Shown: one piece after another, positions 24,626 through 36,400 of the stretch
How positions within the stretch are numbered: the first letter of the stretch is position 1
How the letters are laid out: every line of letters starts with the position of its first letter
Assembly: GCF_027744825.2 (NCBI RefSeq)
Contig: NC_071334.1
Location: 30,691,937-30,755,936 of the forward strand
Length of the DNA: 64,000 bases
DNA from: Synchiropus splendidus
Taxonomy: Eukaryota; Chordata; Actinopteri; Syngnathiformes; Callionymidae
Direction of reading: 5' to 3'
Translations under genes and position numbers: made by a program
Notes under the pieces: generated by a model
Databases searched by the model: none
Told to the model about the DNA's origin: nothing
Seen by the model: only the letters and a program-made list of their open reading frames with translations

Positions 24626-27600
24626 TATTGACTTCTGACCATTTTGGTTATTTGGGTCTATCTTTGTTAGTGTCTAAATTGTTGTGTAATAAATACTGAA
24701 ATGATGGAAACTGAGTATATTCCCATTCATTGATAGTAATAGCAAAGGCATCTATGACTTATTTCATTAAAAGACTGAACTGACTGAATAGGAAAAGCAC
24801 TTGTGCAAATGGCAATATCCCTAACTTATTGAGAGTAGTGTACAAGTCGTTTCACAACCTTCCATAAGGGAGTCGACTTGTTTAGATCACCATATTCCCA
24901 TTACACACAGAACCAAAAAAGTAAGGGATACTAGTAAAATTACATTGGCCTTAAAGGACGAGGGTAAAAAATAAATATTTGTGCAAAAATGTTCGGGTTA
25001 TGTGTGGGGCATGTAGCCTCGGGATAGAAAGCGTTCTCCACTCTGTTTATTCTGGTTTTGACTCTCCTGAAGCTCTTTGCGGGACGGAAGTGGGACCAAC
25101 AGCGAGTGACCGGGTCAGTGCTGTCAGGAGTGACGCTGATTGCTCTCCTTCTCAGTCGGCTGCTATAAACAGCTCCGGAAGCTCCGTCCTCATGATCCGC
25201 TGGGCAGCTTTGGCCACTCGATCGAGGGCTCTTCGCTCGGCCTTCAGAGGAAACAGTCTCTGTTGAGTCTTTGACAACGCTCGTGTTGATGTTTGGCTGA
25301 TGTCAAAGTGAAGGGGGAAAAGTGAGTGTTGCACTTTTCAAGTTCACTCAGGATATTTTTTTTCTTTCTCTACTGTGTGCTACCTTCCATTCCATTCCAT
25401 TTTTTCCATTTGTCCAATCAGGTCAATAGTGCTGACCACTGACACCAGTGCTGATGCTGGTCACATGGATTGGCTATGATTTAGTTGCCGCTTTTGGGGT
25501 CTGTCCATTTTTTATCATGATCTATTCAAGGCAATGGCGAGAGTGTTGCAGGGAACCCCTCATGTGTTGAGTCCTGATGGGACAACCTTGTCCCGAAACG
25601 TATTTGGACCAACCGATCTTACAAAACCAGGACTGCCTCCGCGTCACAGTATCTGCTAGTGTCACAATAGATGCCAGCCAATCACAACGTGTTGTTCCGC
25701 AGGCCGCTGGAAGAACAGACATATTCTTCGCAAATGACAAACATCGTATTTGCGGATATAAATGTTATGCAAGTGGTAGAAAGTGCCATCAAATCCTTCA
25801 TTTCGATTTTCTCTGGGTCATTATAACATTGCAAATAAAATCGTATCGTCATCCTCCCGACACAGGTAGGACACATTCGGTAAGTGGACAGATTTGATAC
25901 CTGCAATAGCATGATGCACGTTCTGAGTCGTTCTGAGTGTCCTGAGTCTCGACGCTGGAGCTTGTCTCAAAACTTTAGTGTGATGTGACGTATCCTCATG
26001 CATCCATTGACCATTCCGCGACGTAGACTGCACAGCTTGCCATAGACCAGTGAAAAAATCATCACGTTTGCATAGTGTCATATGGATTCATGCACCTGCA
26101 TCCTGTTTTGAAGGTGTTATGTGAAGAAATGCAAAATCATATTTGTGTTTCGTTCTATTATAAGAAGGTAAATTGTACCACAAACAGTGATAAGTGAGTG
26201 ACTGAAGTTTGTATGTTCATTTGAACCTTTGAAAAACCTGTTTTGTGCTTTGCTCTATTGCATCCTGTTAAAATGACTGTGTGAAAGAAATGAAACAGTC
26301 TCATCTTCAATCATATTGTTCATTGGTCTAAATTGTCGGATTTTCCTTTAGGGCTAACACTGATCAGAAACTTGCAGCCTAGTCTCAAAAATGCATGTGA
26401 GAGAAAATTGAAACACTTTTTTAAAATAAACAAATAAACACAATATATTTTTGCTATATTGCCCAGCCTTTTCTGGGGACATTTTCATTCAAATACTATT
26501 TTGCTATTTCTTTCTGCAAATAACATGCCAAAATAGCCAGAAGTCAGTAGCTACAATTTTTCATAAATTATAAGAGCTTTTCTGCGGGACATTTGACTGA
26601 GCACAAACGTGCTTTGGCGGAGGTTCCTTTGGTGGTGAGCCTTGGGATTTTTTTCAGTGAGCGAAGTGTGCACTGGCTTAACAAAGCTTGAACAAAACTG
26701 CAGTGGAAGATGGTTGGTGGTCTTCTCGCCATGGGGAAAGGCACAGACTCTGGTCTTGGAGGGGTGTTACAGTGACAGCCGATTCTAAAGTTTCTGCCCA
26801 AACTTAAACAATAACACTATACAATTTCACCTCAACCAAACTCCGATTTCAATTTTTTATATTCCTGATGTGTATAGTGTGAAGTCAGGTAATGATCTGA
26901 AGAGTCACATTTTAATCGCACAGCTGAAGGCTCTGACCTTCCATGCCCCCATGAGAAACAACTGGACATTAACATATCATAACTGCATTTCAGATCCACC
27001 CTCCCATCAGTGCTGATCACTTCCCTCTCCTATCCATCGGTTTGGTTACATGAAGGTCCACTGACAGGACAAATGAGGCCGACCTTTTGTCGTCCACACA
27101 CGAGAAGCACGCCACTTTGAATCCTTGTACAGCCCATTTCCTCAGCAGAGGAAGGCTGTGGGCGTGATCATCTGTGCGCCTCTAATCTCATGATGTTAAT
27201 ATTTCCACCCACTCTCTGCCTTGGTTTCCCTCCTTTTCAATATCATACCCCGGCCTTTCTGCTCCTCTCCGATCCTGACATGGCCATGCATCATTTCCAG
27301 ACTGCTTCCAGATTACAGTCATAGTCATGACTTCTAGGAAGAAGTCATGAATTGACGTCTACACAAAAAAAGGAACAGCGGAGGAAGACGTTTGTAGTTT
27401 GTAGATGATGCTTAGAAAAAAACGTTTTTGTTGGAAAGTTCAATCAAAGCAAAAATGTCCACTATTCAACACACAAAAGTGGAGAACAATTTTGTCTGAT
27501 CCCAACTGGTTCGGGCCCAGATTTTTGCACCAAACCAGACATCAATTTTAAAATGTCACTCAACAGGAGGTTTGTACTGGCCATTGTGTTCTCAAAACAC

Positions 27601-28736
27601 CCTCCTCCATACTGTTCATGACTGCTGGTTCAATCCGTCCTGACTGGAGCACCGTTTAAAGGGGCACTATTATGGCTTTCCACAGTTTATCCATAGTTAT
27701 CCGCTGTTTGCAAGACGAAGCATCACCTTTACATAAACTGATGTGTGTAATGTAATGAAGTCATTCCATCGGCACAAATGGCAGGTCAGACGGACCTCAT
27801 GCAGCGACTTTTTAAACATGGATAACTATTTTCTTGAAAGGTGAAGAAGCGTGTTCTTCAAAGTTCCCAGACGACATAAATAATAATAGCGCCGTGCTTA
27901 TCAATACAGAATGCGTTATGATCATAAAACTCCATAAAGGGTGGGAGAATCTCAAAGTCAAATACTGACTTGTGAACACATGGCGGGAAGAAACAGTGAA
28001 CAGTGATGCCAGCAACAAGTTGTGATCGAATGTTATCATTTCCAGCCCAGTAAGTCATTGTAAAGTCACTTATCCAAGTCACTGTGTGTTACTAGTTTTG
28101 TCGTTTTCTGGAAACAATAGATTTATACTTGCTTTTTTTCTCCTCTTGCAAGACGTCAGTCACATTTTGAGCATCTGTCAAGAAGCCATTGACACTGACA
28201 TAAATAACAGAGGAGTGAGAAGAGAGATGCAGTTTCTAGCAGATAGTATACAGCCACTACCTTGAATTGGTGTCTGCTACAGATGACAGTGCTGACTATA
28301 CTGGGTCCCCAGATGCACTGATGTCACAAAAAGGCAGCCTCGCGAAATGTGAAGACTCCAAAATATATAGCGTTTTTTAAAAATAATCTTGATTTGTCGA
28401 GTTAAATGACACTTATTGTTCAATGAAGGAATAGTTTCTGATTGGTGCAGTAAGGGACAGGTACTGTTGTTCTGTTCTACCATCTCCCGAGAGTCAAAAA
28501 TAAGTTGCACTGCCACTACTACTCAGTGCAGAGACGCCAGAGTCGCTGCAGCAATCATTTAAGAGCAGCCGCTGCCTGCAGGTGGCCAACTGGAGACGTG
28601 ACACACCGAGGCTTTGCACACCTGTGTCTTCAATGGGGACAGGGACCGTCTTGTTTGTAATGCTTTCTTAGTATTTCATAAAAAAGGTAAAACAAAAAAT
28701 ACAAATCCTGGGACATTTACGGCATCATTATCTAAA
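24626..28736. other. intergenic, no gene recognised
   Basis: No repeat boundaries or exons were recognised apart from the small hairpin at 27325-27350. Confidence 0.55.
27325..27350. repeat. 11-bp-stem hairpin
   Basis: TCATGACTTCT and AGAAGTCATGA are exact reverse complements separated by AGGA. Confidence 0.85.
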
Positions 28737-29839
28737 TCACATTATTGAAAATACTTTACTTTATTAAATAGTTTCATATTTGTGGCTGTTACATGATATA
28801 TGATGTTGGTCCTCCTTTTGCAGCTATTACAGCTTCAACTCTTCTGGGAAGGCTGTCCTCAAGGTTGAGGAGTGTCTCTATAGGAATATTTTATCATTCT
28901 TCCAAAAGCGCATTGGTGACGCACTGATGTTGGTGGAGAAGGTCTGGCTGTCAGTCTCAGAGTCTCAGGCTCTAATTCATCCCAGAGGTGTTCAGGACTC
29001 TGTACAGGCCATTCAAGTTCATCCACACCAGACTCCAGAGTCATCCATGTCTTAATGGACCTTGCTTTGTGCACTGGTGCACAGTCATGTTGGAAGAGGA
29101 AGGGGCTCACTCCAAACTGTTGCCACAAAGTTGGGAGCATGGAATTGTCCAAAATGTTTTGGTATCCTGAAGCATTCAAAGTTCCTTTCACTGGAACTAA
29201 GGGGCCAAGCCCAACTCCTGAAAAACAACCTCACACCATCATTCTTCCTCCACCAAATGTCACCTTTGGCAGAATGCAGTCTGAAATGTACCGTTCTCCT
29301 GGCAACCTCCAAACCCAGACTGGTCCTTCAGGTTGCCAGATGGAAACGTGTGATTCATCACTCCAGAGAAGGCGTCTCCACTGCTCTATAGTCCAGTGGC
29401 AGCGAGCTTTACACCACTGCATCCAGCGCTTTGCATTGCACTTGGTGATGTATGGCTTGGATGCAGCTGCTTGGCCACGGAAATCCATTCCATGAAGCTC
29501 TTTGCGTACTGTACTTGGGCTCATCTGAAGGCCACATGTTTGGAGCTCTGTAGCAATTGACTGTGCAGAAAGTTAGCGACATCTTGCACTTGTACTGTGC
29601 ACCTCAGCATCCGTCAGTTTACATGGCCGACCACTTGGTGGCTGAGTTGCTGTTGTTCCCAAACGCTTCCATTTCCTTGTAATAAAGCCGACAGTTGACT
29701 GTGGAATATTTTAGAGCGAGGAAATGTCACAACTGGATTTGTGGCACAGGTGGCATCCTACAGCAGTTCCACGCTGGAATTCACTTATACCGTGGTGATC
29801 ATTTGGATTGGTGAGCAAATACTTTTGGTAATATAGTCA
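28737..29839 (-). mobile_element. Tc1-like DNA transposon, nearly full length, inactive
   Basis: The high-coordinate end reads GGATTGGTGAGCAAATACTTTTGGTAATATAG (approximately 29808-29838), a known Tc1 terminus of the 'TACTTTTGGCAATATAG' type. The low-coordinate end (28738-28760, ACATTATTGAAAATACTTTAC) is a degenerate inverted match. Between them lies a minus-strand transposase pseudogene. Length (about 1.1 kb) is short of the roughly 1.3 kb usual for the family, consistent with internal deletions. Confidence 0.85.
28859..29770 (-). pseudogene. Tc1-like transposase pseudogene
   Basis: The best-preserved frame (29524-29231) carries ELHGMDFRGQAAASKPYI, RMQWCKAR-like WMQWCKARCHWTIEQWRR, the first DDE aspartate in LLWSDESHVS, and WVWRLPGERY. 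A second frame (29191-28859) continues with KGTLNASGYQNILDN, LPTLWQQFG and the second catalytic aspartate in FLFQHDCAPVHKARSI. The third acidic site should lie in SPDLNPIEHLWDEL, but the sequence is QSPEHLWDEL, so the DLNPI residues are deleted. The frame also breaks between 29231 and 29191, and no intact N-terminal DNA-binding domain remains. The gene is inactive. Confidence 0.88.
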
Positions 29840-31710
29840 TCAGTCAGTCGTCGGATTACTTCCATTAATATTGATATGGCATAATAAGAGAGAAGACTGA
29901 AAGACATAGTAGATGTAGCAGGTGTCATTTTAAGTGGGGGAATCCGCTGGTGCACAGCATCAGGTGTAAGTGGATCTTCACCCTTATGGACATCAGCCTT
30001 GTGATTTGCATTGTCTCGATGACCCAGGGAGGTCACACGCTCTGCCTGTCTAACACATGTAGTTAAATAACATCAACACAAAACGACAAGCATCAGGGTT
30101 GGATCCGGTGAAGGTGAGCAGGCTGATGCTTAACTGATGTTCACTGCAGCATCATATTCAATTATCAGCATCTTTCCATCTGTGCAAGCAGCTGACCTGC
30201 GGGCGAAATGTGGCTCCAGCTGCAGCCCCACTATCAAAATGTGTGAGTGCTGATCTGAGGTGTGATTAGTCTCTGTCCCCCAGACATCAGAGGCAGGGAT
30301 CAATAAAGTAAATCTATCTGTCCCTCTACAAGAGGATGGATTTATCTGTGATGCTGAAGAAAGGATTCTAAGTTTAAATTATTATGTGATAATAAGAGTA
30401 AGGGCTCAGATCGGCTGCTGCTGTTGCCATCACTTCCAGCTTCACTCATCTTGACCTCTCAGTCAGACCTATTCTCTTCCTTTATCACATCCATGAACCT
30501 CAAGGGTTGTCTTCCTTCTTTTGCCCCGTAGCTCCATTTTGAACACTCACCTCGCGTCCCAATCATGTGAGCAGGTCTTTAACTCTGCCTCCAAACTTCT
30601 CTGACATACATGTTTCCATCCACTCCGTTCTTCGACCCACTCCCAAAGAAAACCAATGAGTTTAAACACATTTTCAAATGAATCTCAAAACTAAATAAAT
30701 GAGAAAAACAAATCAGAAAAAAGTGAAACGAAAAAGATTTGGGATGATTTACTGAAGGAAGTTGGACGTGTCTCCGGAGAGCAGGTAGAAGTTCAAGCTG
30801 GAGGAGGAAGAAGTGATAATGAGGATGTTTCTCCCCCTTTCCTCAGTGCTCAGATCTCTGGACAGCTTGACAGGATCATACTTGTATTCAACAAATTCAA
30901 ACTCACATGATGTAATTCATGTATTTCACAAACAGGTCTTCTTTCTCAGGAACAGAAGTCACTCAAAAAGACTTGAAAAGTATCAAAACAGCACTGAGGG
31001 CTGGTCAGCATCAGAAGCACCATCTATTATTAGGTCTTTGTCCTAAAAGGGTCCAGACCGATGAAAGGCAGGCAGAGGTCCCAAATTGTGAAGCAACCTT
31101 GAGGTGCTGCTGTGTGCCCGTCTGTTGGGCTCTAATTGTTCATTTCAAAGTGAAAGGAAGTTTGTTTAAAAACCTTCCAAATGTGTCAGCGTGTGTCGAC
31201 ACCACCCTCCAGGCAGCCGCGACTCGGTCCATCCCCTGCTGCGGGCAGACTCTGACTCTGAACCAGAGAAGTGAAATGTTTCCTGCGTTTCATGATCATG
31301 CAGCTTTGGAAGATCTAAATCTCTCTCTACTTCAGTGAGTCTTCAAGGTTAGTGACTTTGCAAGTGTGGACATGAGATTCATTTCATATTCCTGAAAACT
31401 TTCACCCCTGAAGGTCGGTGCTCTCAATCCTCAGAGAGCTTCTGAATCCACTAAAGCTCACAACAGAGGCAGCACGTCTCCTCCAGCGAGGTCATCCACG
31501 CGTACGAGAACCGAGCACAATGTCTTGTGGAAACATGTTTGCGAAAACCGATTGTACTGAAGGAAAGACCGGTGAGAAAACATAAGGCTCCCAGACAGTA
31601 GAAACACATCAAACCATGGGCACCTGAGCCGGAGTGGACTGGTCATGTCTCGGGAGCTGCAGTAATAGATGAAGTCAAAATGCCAACAACCCATATAATT
31701 TTTAACCAAA
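29840..31710. other. intergenic, no gene recognised
   Basis: A short LINE-tail-like phrase (GGGATCAATAAAGTAAATCT, followed by ATCTGTCC) sits at about 30297-30330. The plus-strand frame at 30919-31338 shows no family features. Confidence 0.5.
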
Positions 31711-31862
31711 CAAAATTTATTTTATATTTTATATTATTATATTTTTTTGTTTATTATTATCATTATTATTATAGTATTTTGTTCATTATTGCACGTTGTT
31801 CCAAAGCACTTTCCTAGTTGGTGGGATCCTCACTGACCTTGCCATAAAGCTGATTCTGATCC
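31711..31862 (+). mobile_element. LINE 3'-end fragment, family L-tail, copy 2, with A+T tract
   Basis: An A+T-only region (TTTTATATTATTATA, TTATTATTATCATTATTATT) is followed by TTGTTCCAAAGCACTTTCCT, AGTTGGTGGGATCCTCACTG and CATAAAGCTGATTCTGATCC. The order, an A/T tract followed by the GCACTTT..TGATTCTGAT block, is the same as at 13967-14088. Confidence 0.6.
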
Positions 31863-32344
31863 TAAAGATTGTGCATTATCACGTAAAATCCACAAACACA
31901 ACAGCGTAACTCCAAGGTTTAGAGCTGACACAGGCTCGGCTCCGTCCACACAAAATCAAGTCTAATCCCAGCTTCTATTCTAAAGCCGGGTCCTCCAGCG
32001 CTGTGGTCCAGTGGGTCAGCATGTTGCTTATCCTCATAATGAGCAGCCGCGCTCACGCCAAGTCTGCAGCATGCACGATGGAGATAGGAGCGTTTCTGCC
32101 GCGACCTTGTTTGAACTGGACGTCTCCTTCATGGTCTGTGCAAAGCTGAGGCGCATTATTGCACAGATACATGTAAATAATGTGGAGCGGACATCCATTT
32201 CCTCCAGGGATGGAAAAGCTACGTGGAGATGACGACACATGGTGGATATATGATTTAATAACATAATTTGATTAAGTCAATGTTCGAGATAGGTTGTAGT
32301 TCATTTCAGGAGTGTGCATGTGTGTGTAGCTGGGGGGAAACACA

Positions 32345-32555
32345 GCTACTTGTGTGGACATTTTGCATTCTAGCCGCGTTTTTGCCAGTCTCCAAGCCCC
32401 AATTTGAAGATTAAAATGTCAAAATAACTGGGTCATTTTAAGTCCTGGTTAAGGTGAGCCATGTGTTTTGGATGGTTGGGTTTAGGGTGAGAGGCTGGGG
32501 AAAGGGTTATGGCAATGAGAGGTCCCCACAAAGACAGTGTGACAAAGCTGTGTGT
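32345..32555 (-). repeat. dispersed repeat family M2, copy C (partial)
   Basis: On the minus strand it reads CACTGTCTTTGTGGGGACCT, CATTGCCATAACCCTTTCC, CACCCTAAACCCAACCATCC, CCTTAACCAGGACTTAAAAT and TTCAAATTGGGGCTTGGAG. This is the same family as copies A and B, but the distal half (after the CTTGG) is missing. Confidence 0.72.
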
Positions 32556-32756
32556 GAGAGTTTAGGTAAAACAATATGTCAAGATGAAACGACACAAACA
32601 GGGCCAACTGTTTGCAGCAGAGTTTAAAAGATAAAATAAAAAATAGACAGCTATATTCATGTATAACTTGGCTACTGTTAAAATCAAGTAATCTGTAAAG
32701 TAATCATGCTATTAAGGAATGAATGACTACACACACACACATTTCTCTTTCTCTCT

Positions 32757-32975
32757 CATTGCCATAATGCTTTGCTCAGCCTCTCACCCTAAACCTAACC
32801 ATCCAAAAAACAAATAGCTAACCTTAACCAGCACTAAACCTAATAGTTATTTTGAAGTCTTCATCCTCAAATTGAGGCTTAACCTTGTTGGGTCCAGCCA
32901 AATGTCATAAGGTTCTCACAAGGATAGTGTTTTATCAAGAATTGCTCCCCACAAAGTAGGATAAACAAAGTACAC
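32757..32975 (+). repeat. dispersed repeat family M2, copy B
   Basis: It contains TTGCCATAATGCTTTGCTCA, ACCCTAAACCTAACCATCCA, ACCTTAACCAGCACTAAACC, TTCTCACAAGGATAGTGTTT and CTCCCCACAAAGTAGGATAA. It lacks the first GTGGGGACC. It lies about 200 bp from copy C in inverted orientation. Confidence 0.75.
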
Positions 32976-34174
32976 ACACTCACGATATATATATCACTGG
33001 AGCACAATGAAAACACGTTCATCATTTACACCAAGTGGGCAACCATTGATGGCTCATGTGTTGAAGGAGCAACCCCTGATGGGAAATGGAAGAGATAGAA
33101 TCACAGACATGTCACAAGATGGCGCTTGTTTGCAGTCCTCACTCAGGGACCCCTCATGCCTGGCCTTTGCCTCGGAACCATTCATGGAATCTTAACACTA
33201 CCAACCCTCTTCATTATTGATATACCTCCATAAAACCCTCACTGTCAACACCACCCTTCACTTCGACATCCCAGAAGAGCTTCACAGTTTTGCTGAAAGG
33301 CTGCGAATATTCAGAGAAACAGATTTTGACTTGACGTTTTCCCCGATCTGTTTTGGGGCTTTGATGAATGTAGAACACATGACAGCCCCTCAGCCAAACG
33401 TTTAGTTACCAAATACACTCGATTGCAAGCTACGTTGTGTTATCAAGCAGAATCAGACAGGCTGTCAGGATGTGTCTCACGCCGTGTAGATCTCAGTTCT
33501 GCAGCGGGAACCAGGCGCAACACGGCTTCTGCAGCGGAATGTGTTTCTTCAATGTAACACGAAGCATCGACCAGGAGGCATGAGGTTGCTCGAGAGGCGC
33601 CGATGTAACCTGACACATGTTCACACACCAGTTCTATTGGAAAAAAAAGAATAACCGCGGACTGATCTTGGCCCTTGGACACCAGCAGCTGCGTCAACAT
33701 CACTGGCAGGATCGCTGCAATTCCTGCGCTCACTTGACGGTTCACTTGGCATCATGATGACTCGTATGATGAGGGGAGACTGCTGCCGACTCAGCAACAA
33801 TGGAAGTATACGTGACCAGATTTGATTGAAGGGATGACTCATTTGGAGACCAGTCGCTGAGAAATCATCAGCTTTAATTATATTATCACAGCAAAGTTAA
33901 ATACATTTTTACATTTCTTGCATTTTGGCATAAAAATTTGGAGTCCAAATTGGCCACTTAACCCCAAAAATATCAGGTGGCAATCATTAAATCCCTCTAA
34001 AACTCAACGCTCAGACAGTAAAAAAGACATTTGTCAGGGGTCACCCCCACTATTGCTCTCTCTAAATATACATCCCAGCATGTTTAAAAATAAAGGCAGC
34101 AGACTCTCAAGACAACTGGCCATTAATATTGTGAGGTTTACAGTAGTGCGAGCCTTTCGATAGTTCGTTGCTAC
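32976..34174. other. intergenic, no gene recognised
   Basis: Two adjoining plus-strand frames (33007-33195, 33217-33405) and minus-strand frames at 33443-33842 have no recognisable motifs. Confidence 0.5.
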
Positions 34175-34186
34175 TGTTCAATAGAT
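34175..34186. repeat. left target-site duplication of LINE
   Basis: TGTTCAATAGAT is repeated exactly at 34879-34890 on the other side of the LINE fragment. Confidence 0.85.
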
Positions 34187-34878
34187 AAGGTTCGACCGGA
34201 ATAAGGTGGTTTGCTCTCTCCAGGTCGGTGGAGAGTTCTTGCCTCAAGTGGTGGAGTTTAAGTATTTCGGGGTCTTGTTCTCGAGTGAGGGAAAAGGGGA
34301 GCGTGAGATTGATAGATGGGTTGGTGCAGCGGCAGCAGTGATGCGGTCGCTGTATCGGACCGTCGTGGTGAAGAGGGAGCTGAGTCACAAGACGAAGCTC
34401 TCGATTTACCGATCGATCTACGTTCCCACCCTCACCTATGGTCACGAGCTTTGGGTAGTGACCGAAAGGATGAGATCGCGGATACAAGCGGCTGAGATGA
34501 GTTTCCTCCGCAGGGTGGCTTGGCGCACCCTTAGAGATAGGGTGAGGAGTTCAGTCATCCGGGAGGAGCTCGGGGTGGAGCCGCTGCTCCTCCACATCGA
34601 GAGGAACCAGCTGAGGTGGCTCGGGCATCTGATCCGGATGCCCCCTGGACGCCTCCCTGGGGAGGTGTTTCGGGCATGTCCTACCGGGAGGAGACCCCGG
34701 GGAAGAACCAGGACTCGCAGGAGAGATTATGTCTCCGGTCTGGCCTGGGAACGCCTCGGGATCCCCCGGGAAGAGCTGGAGGAGGTTTGTGCGGACCGGG
34801 AAGTTTGGGCTTCCTTGCTCCGAATGCTGCCTCCGCGACCCGACCCCGGATAAGAGGCAGAAGAAGGTGACGGGGAAG
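34187..34878 (+). mobile_element. 5'-truncated LINE insertion (RTE/Rex3-like) with target-site duplication
   Basis: The insertion is bounded by identical 12-bp copies of TGTTCAATAGAT (34175-34186 and 34879-34890), as expected from target-primed reverse transcription. It holds the C-terminal part of a LINE polyprotein followed by a very short 3' end. Base composition is clearly more G+C-rich than the flanks. The uninterrupted frame and exact duplication indicate a recent insertion. Confidence 0.88.
34206..34853 (+). pseudogene. LINE reverse-transcriptase C-terminal fragment, open but truncated
   Basis: The frame encodes 215 residues with no stop before its natural end. Recognisable blocks are EFKYFGVLFSSEGKGEREID, the thumb-like VVVKRELSHKTKLSIYRSIY, PTLTYGHELWVVTERMRSRI, GHLIRMPPGRLPGEVFRACP, GRRPRGRTRTRRRDYVSGLA and the end LPPRPDPG. 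These are typical of the very abundant fish RTE/Rex3-type elements. The catalytic YADD core and endonuclease lie upstream and are missing, so the copy cannot retrotranspose by itself. Exact clade assignment (RTE/Rex3 versus a related clade) is uncertain. A related but badly decayed copy lies at 59.46-59.95 kb. Confidence 0.85.
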
Positions 34879-34890
34879 GTGTTCAATAGA
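34879..34890. repeat. right target-site duplication of LINE
   Basis: This is the second exact copy of TGTTCAATAGAT, directly after the LINE 3' end. Confidence 0.85.
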
Positions 34891-36039
34891 TGGGAGATTG
34901 ACCCGTGAGCCTCCACAGTAAAACAGTGCACAATAAGCTCCTGGACTGTTGAGTGACAAATGTAAGGAGAACAAATGAGCAACATTATACGTTACAGAAT
35001 CTGTCACTGTGAGGCGGTTTAACAGATATTAAGGTCCCACTTGTAATAGAAGTTTCCACTCTAGCATGGAGAGTGACAAACACACGGCACACACATACAG
35101 TCGCGCCTGTTCCTTCAGCAGGTTTACTGGGACTTGATAAAGTCTCGAGGTGACGAGAAAACTGAGTCGTCGTGTGAGACTCACACCGCTGGCAAAATAA
35201 AAGGCCTGGGTCTGCTCTGAGTTAGAAAAACAATTTCATTGAAGCCTTGTTTGCTCATCTTTCTGATCTACAACTGGTAAATGGTTTCAGCACTGCAGCA
35301 CTGACAACACTCAATAAATATCAACATCAACCAATACTTTATTAGAAAGAAGTGCTGGGTTTTCATTCCATGAATACAAAAAAATAATAAAAAATTCAGT
35401 CGAGTTTACTTTCCATATGGTTCCATAAAAAACAACCTGGCTGCCATCTTGAGCCCTCACTGGAGGAACCGAACACCAAGTTGCAGCAATCTCAGCAAAT
35501 AATGAGGCATTTCTCTACGGTTTTTAAAGAAAAAGAGCACATTTACGTAAACAAAGGACAATTAGTTTTCAAACCATGTTGTTCAATGTTTGAACGGATC
35601 AGAACAGAACTGTAAATGTACATGTAATGAAAAACAAAATGGGTCAGTCGTGCATAACATAATTAAACAGAGGGACTTATTCTGTCTTTTACTGGAGAGT
35701 ATTGACATCTCCTCACCGCTGTTTAGATTTGATAGCTTCTCTCTATTGTTTTATTAGTGTTGGGATCATTGCCTTTGTTTATGTTTGACAACCGTGAGGC
35801 AAACTTTCAGAGCAAAATAATCCTGCAAAGCAGCTAAATACTGAGGGTTTGACACTCGTCCCACATTCTGTGAACTTGTTCCACCTATTCCTTATGATGC
35901 TGCTCTCACCCCAGAGAGCCTGCCTCAGTGGGGATGCTGCTCTAGGAATTGCTGCTGTTAAAACATTCATCCCATGGGAATGAAGAAACATGTGCGTGTA
36001 TGACTGTTTTATTTAAAGACGTTATACGGTGTATATATA
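34891..36039. other. intergenic, no gene recognised
   Basis: The sequence is A+T-rich noncoding and lies between the LINE insertion and the Tc1 fragment. Confidence 0.55.
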
Positions 36040-36240
36040 CACTGTTAAAAAAAAAAATCAAGGGAACAACATAATGTAACTTCAAGTCAAGAGGAAGCAA
36101 CACTGACAAACTCTTGATCCAATGGAAGAGACAACAGGTGAAAATCACATGCATATAGCATGACAAGTGGTGGTGCAGGTGGTGACCATAGACTACTTCT
36201 TAGTTCCTATGCTTTCTGGCTGTTGTTTTGGTCACTTTTG
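36040..36240 (+). mobile_element. Tc1-like transposon, terminal fragment
   Basis: The sequence begins CACTGTTAAAAAAAAAAATC then AAGGGAACA. It continues with AATGTAACTTCAAGTCAA, GGAAGCAACACTGA, AGACAACAGGTG, and GGTGACCATAGACTACTTCT with TTTTGGTCACTTTTGAATG. This is the left terminus and untranslated leader of another abundant fish Tc1 family ('CACTGCTCAAAAAAATAAAGGGAACA'). It stops before the transposase start, so only the terminal ~200 bp remain. Confidence 0.75.
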
Positions 36241-36400
36241 AATGGTCACAATATGACGCAAGTGCTAAAGGTCATGCTTGCCGGCACACAACAATCCGCT
36301 CTCAGTTACCGTTTTCCTTTTCCCTGAGACTGTGCACCTGGCACTTCATGAAGACCAAGGAGTCTCTGATTGGTCAACTGACCCATCTCTCTTTGAATTA

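Noticed and set aside
29055..29495. 146-codon plus-strand frame
   Set aside because: It is the antisense of the Tc1 transposase pseudogene at 28859-29524.
31995..32040. tRNA-like A-box phrase (GTGGTCCAGTGGGTCAGCAT)
   Set aside because: No B box, acceptor stem or anticodon arm could be built. It is at most a SINE head fragment.
34551..35007. Two minus-strand frames of 108-144 codons
   Set aside because: They are shadows of the G+C-rich LINE coding sequence on the plus strand, rich in Pro/Ser/Arg as expected.
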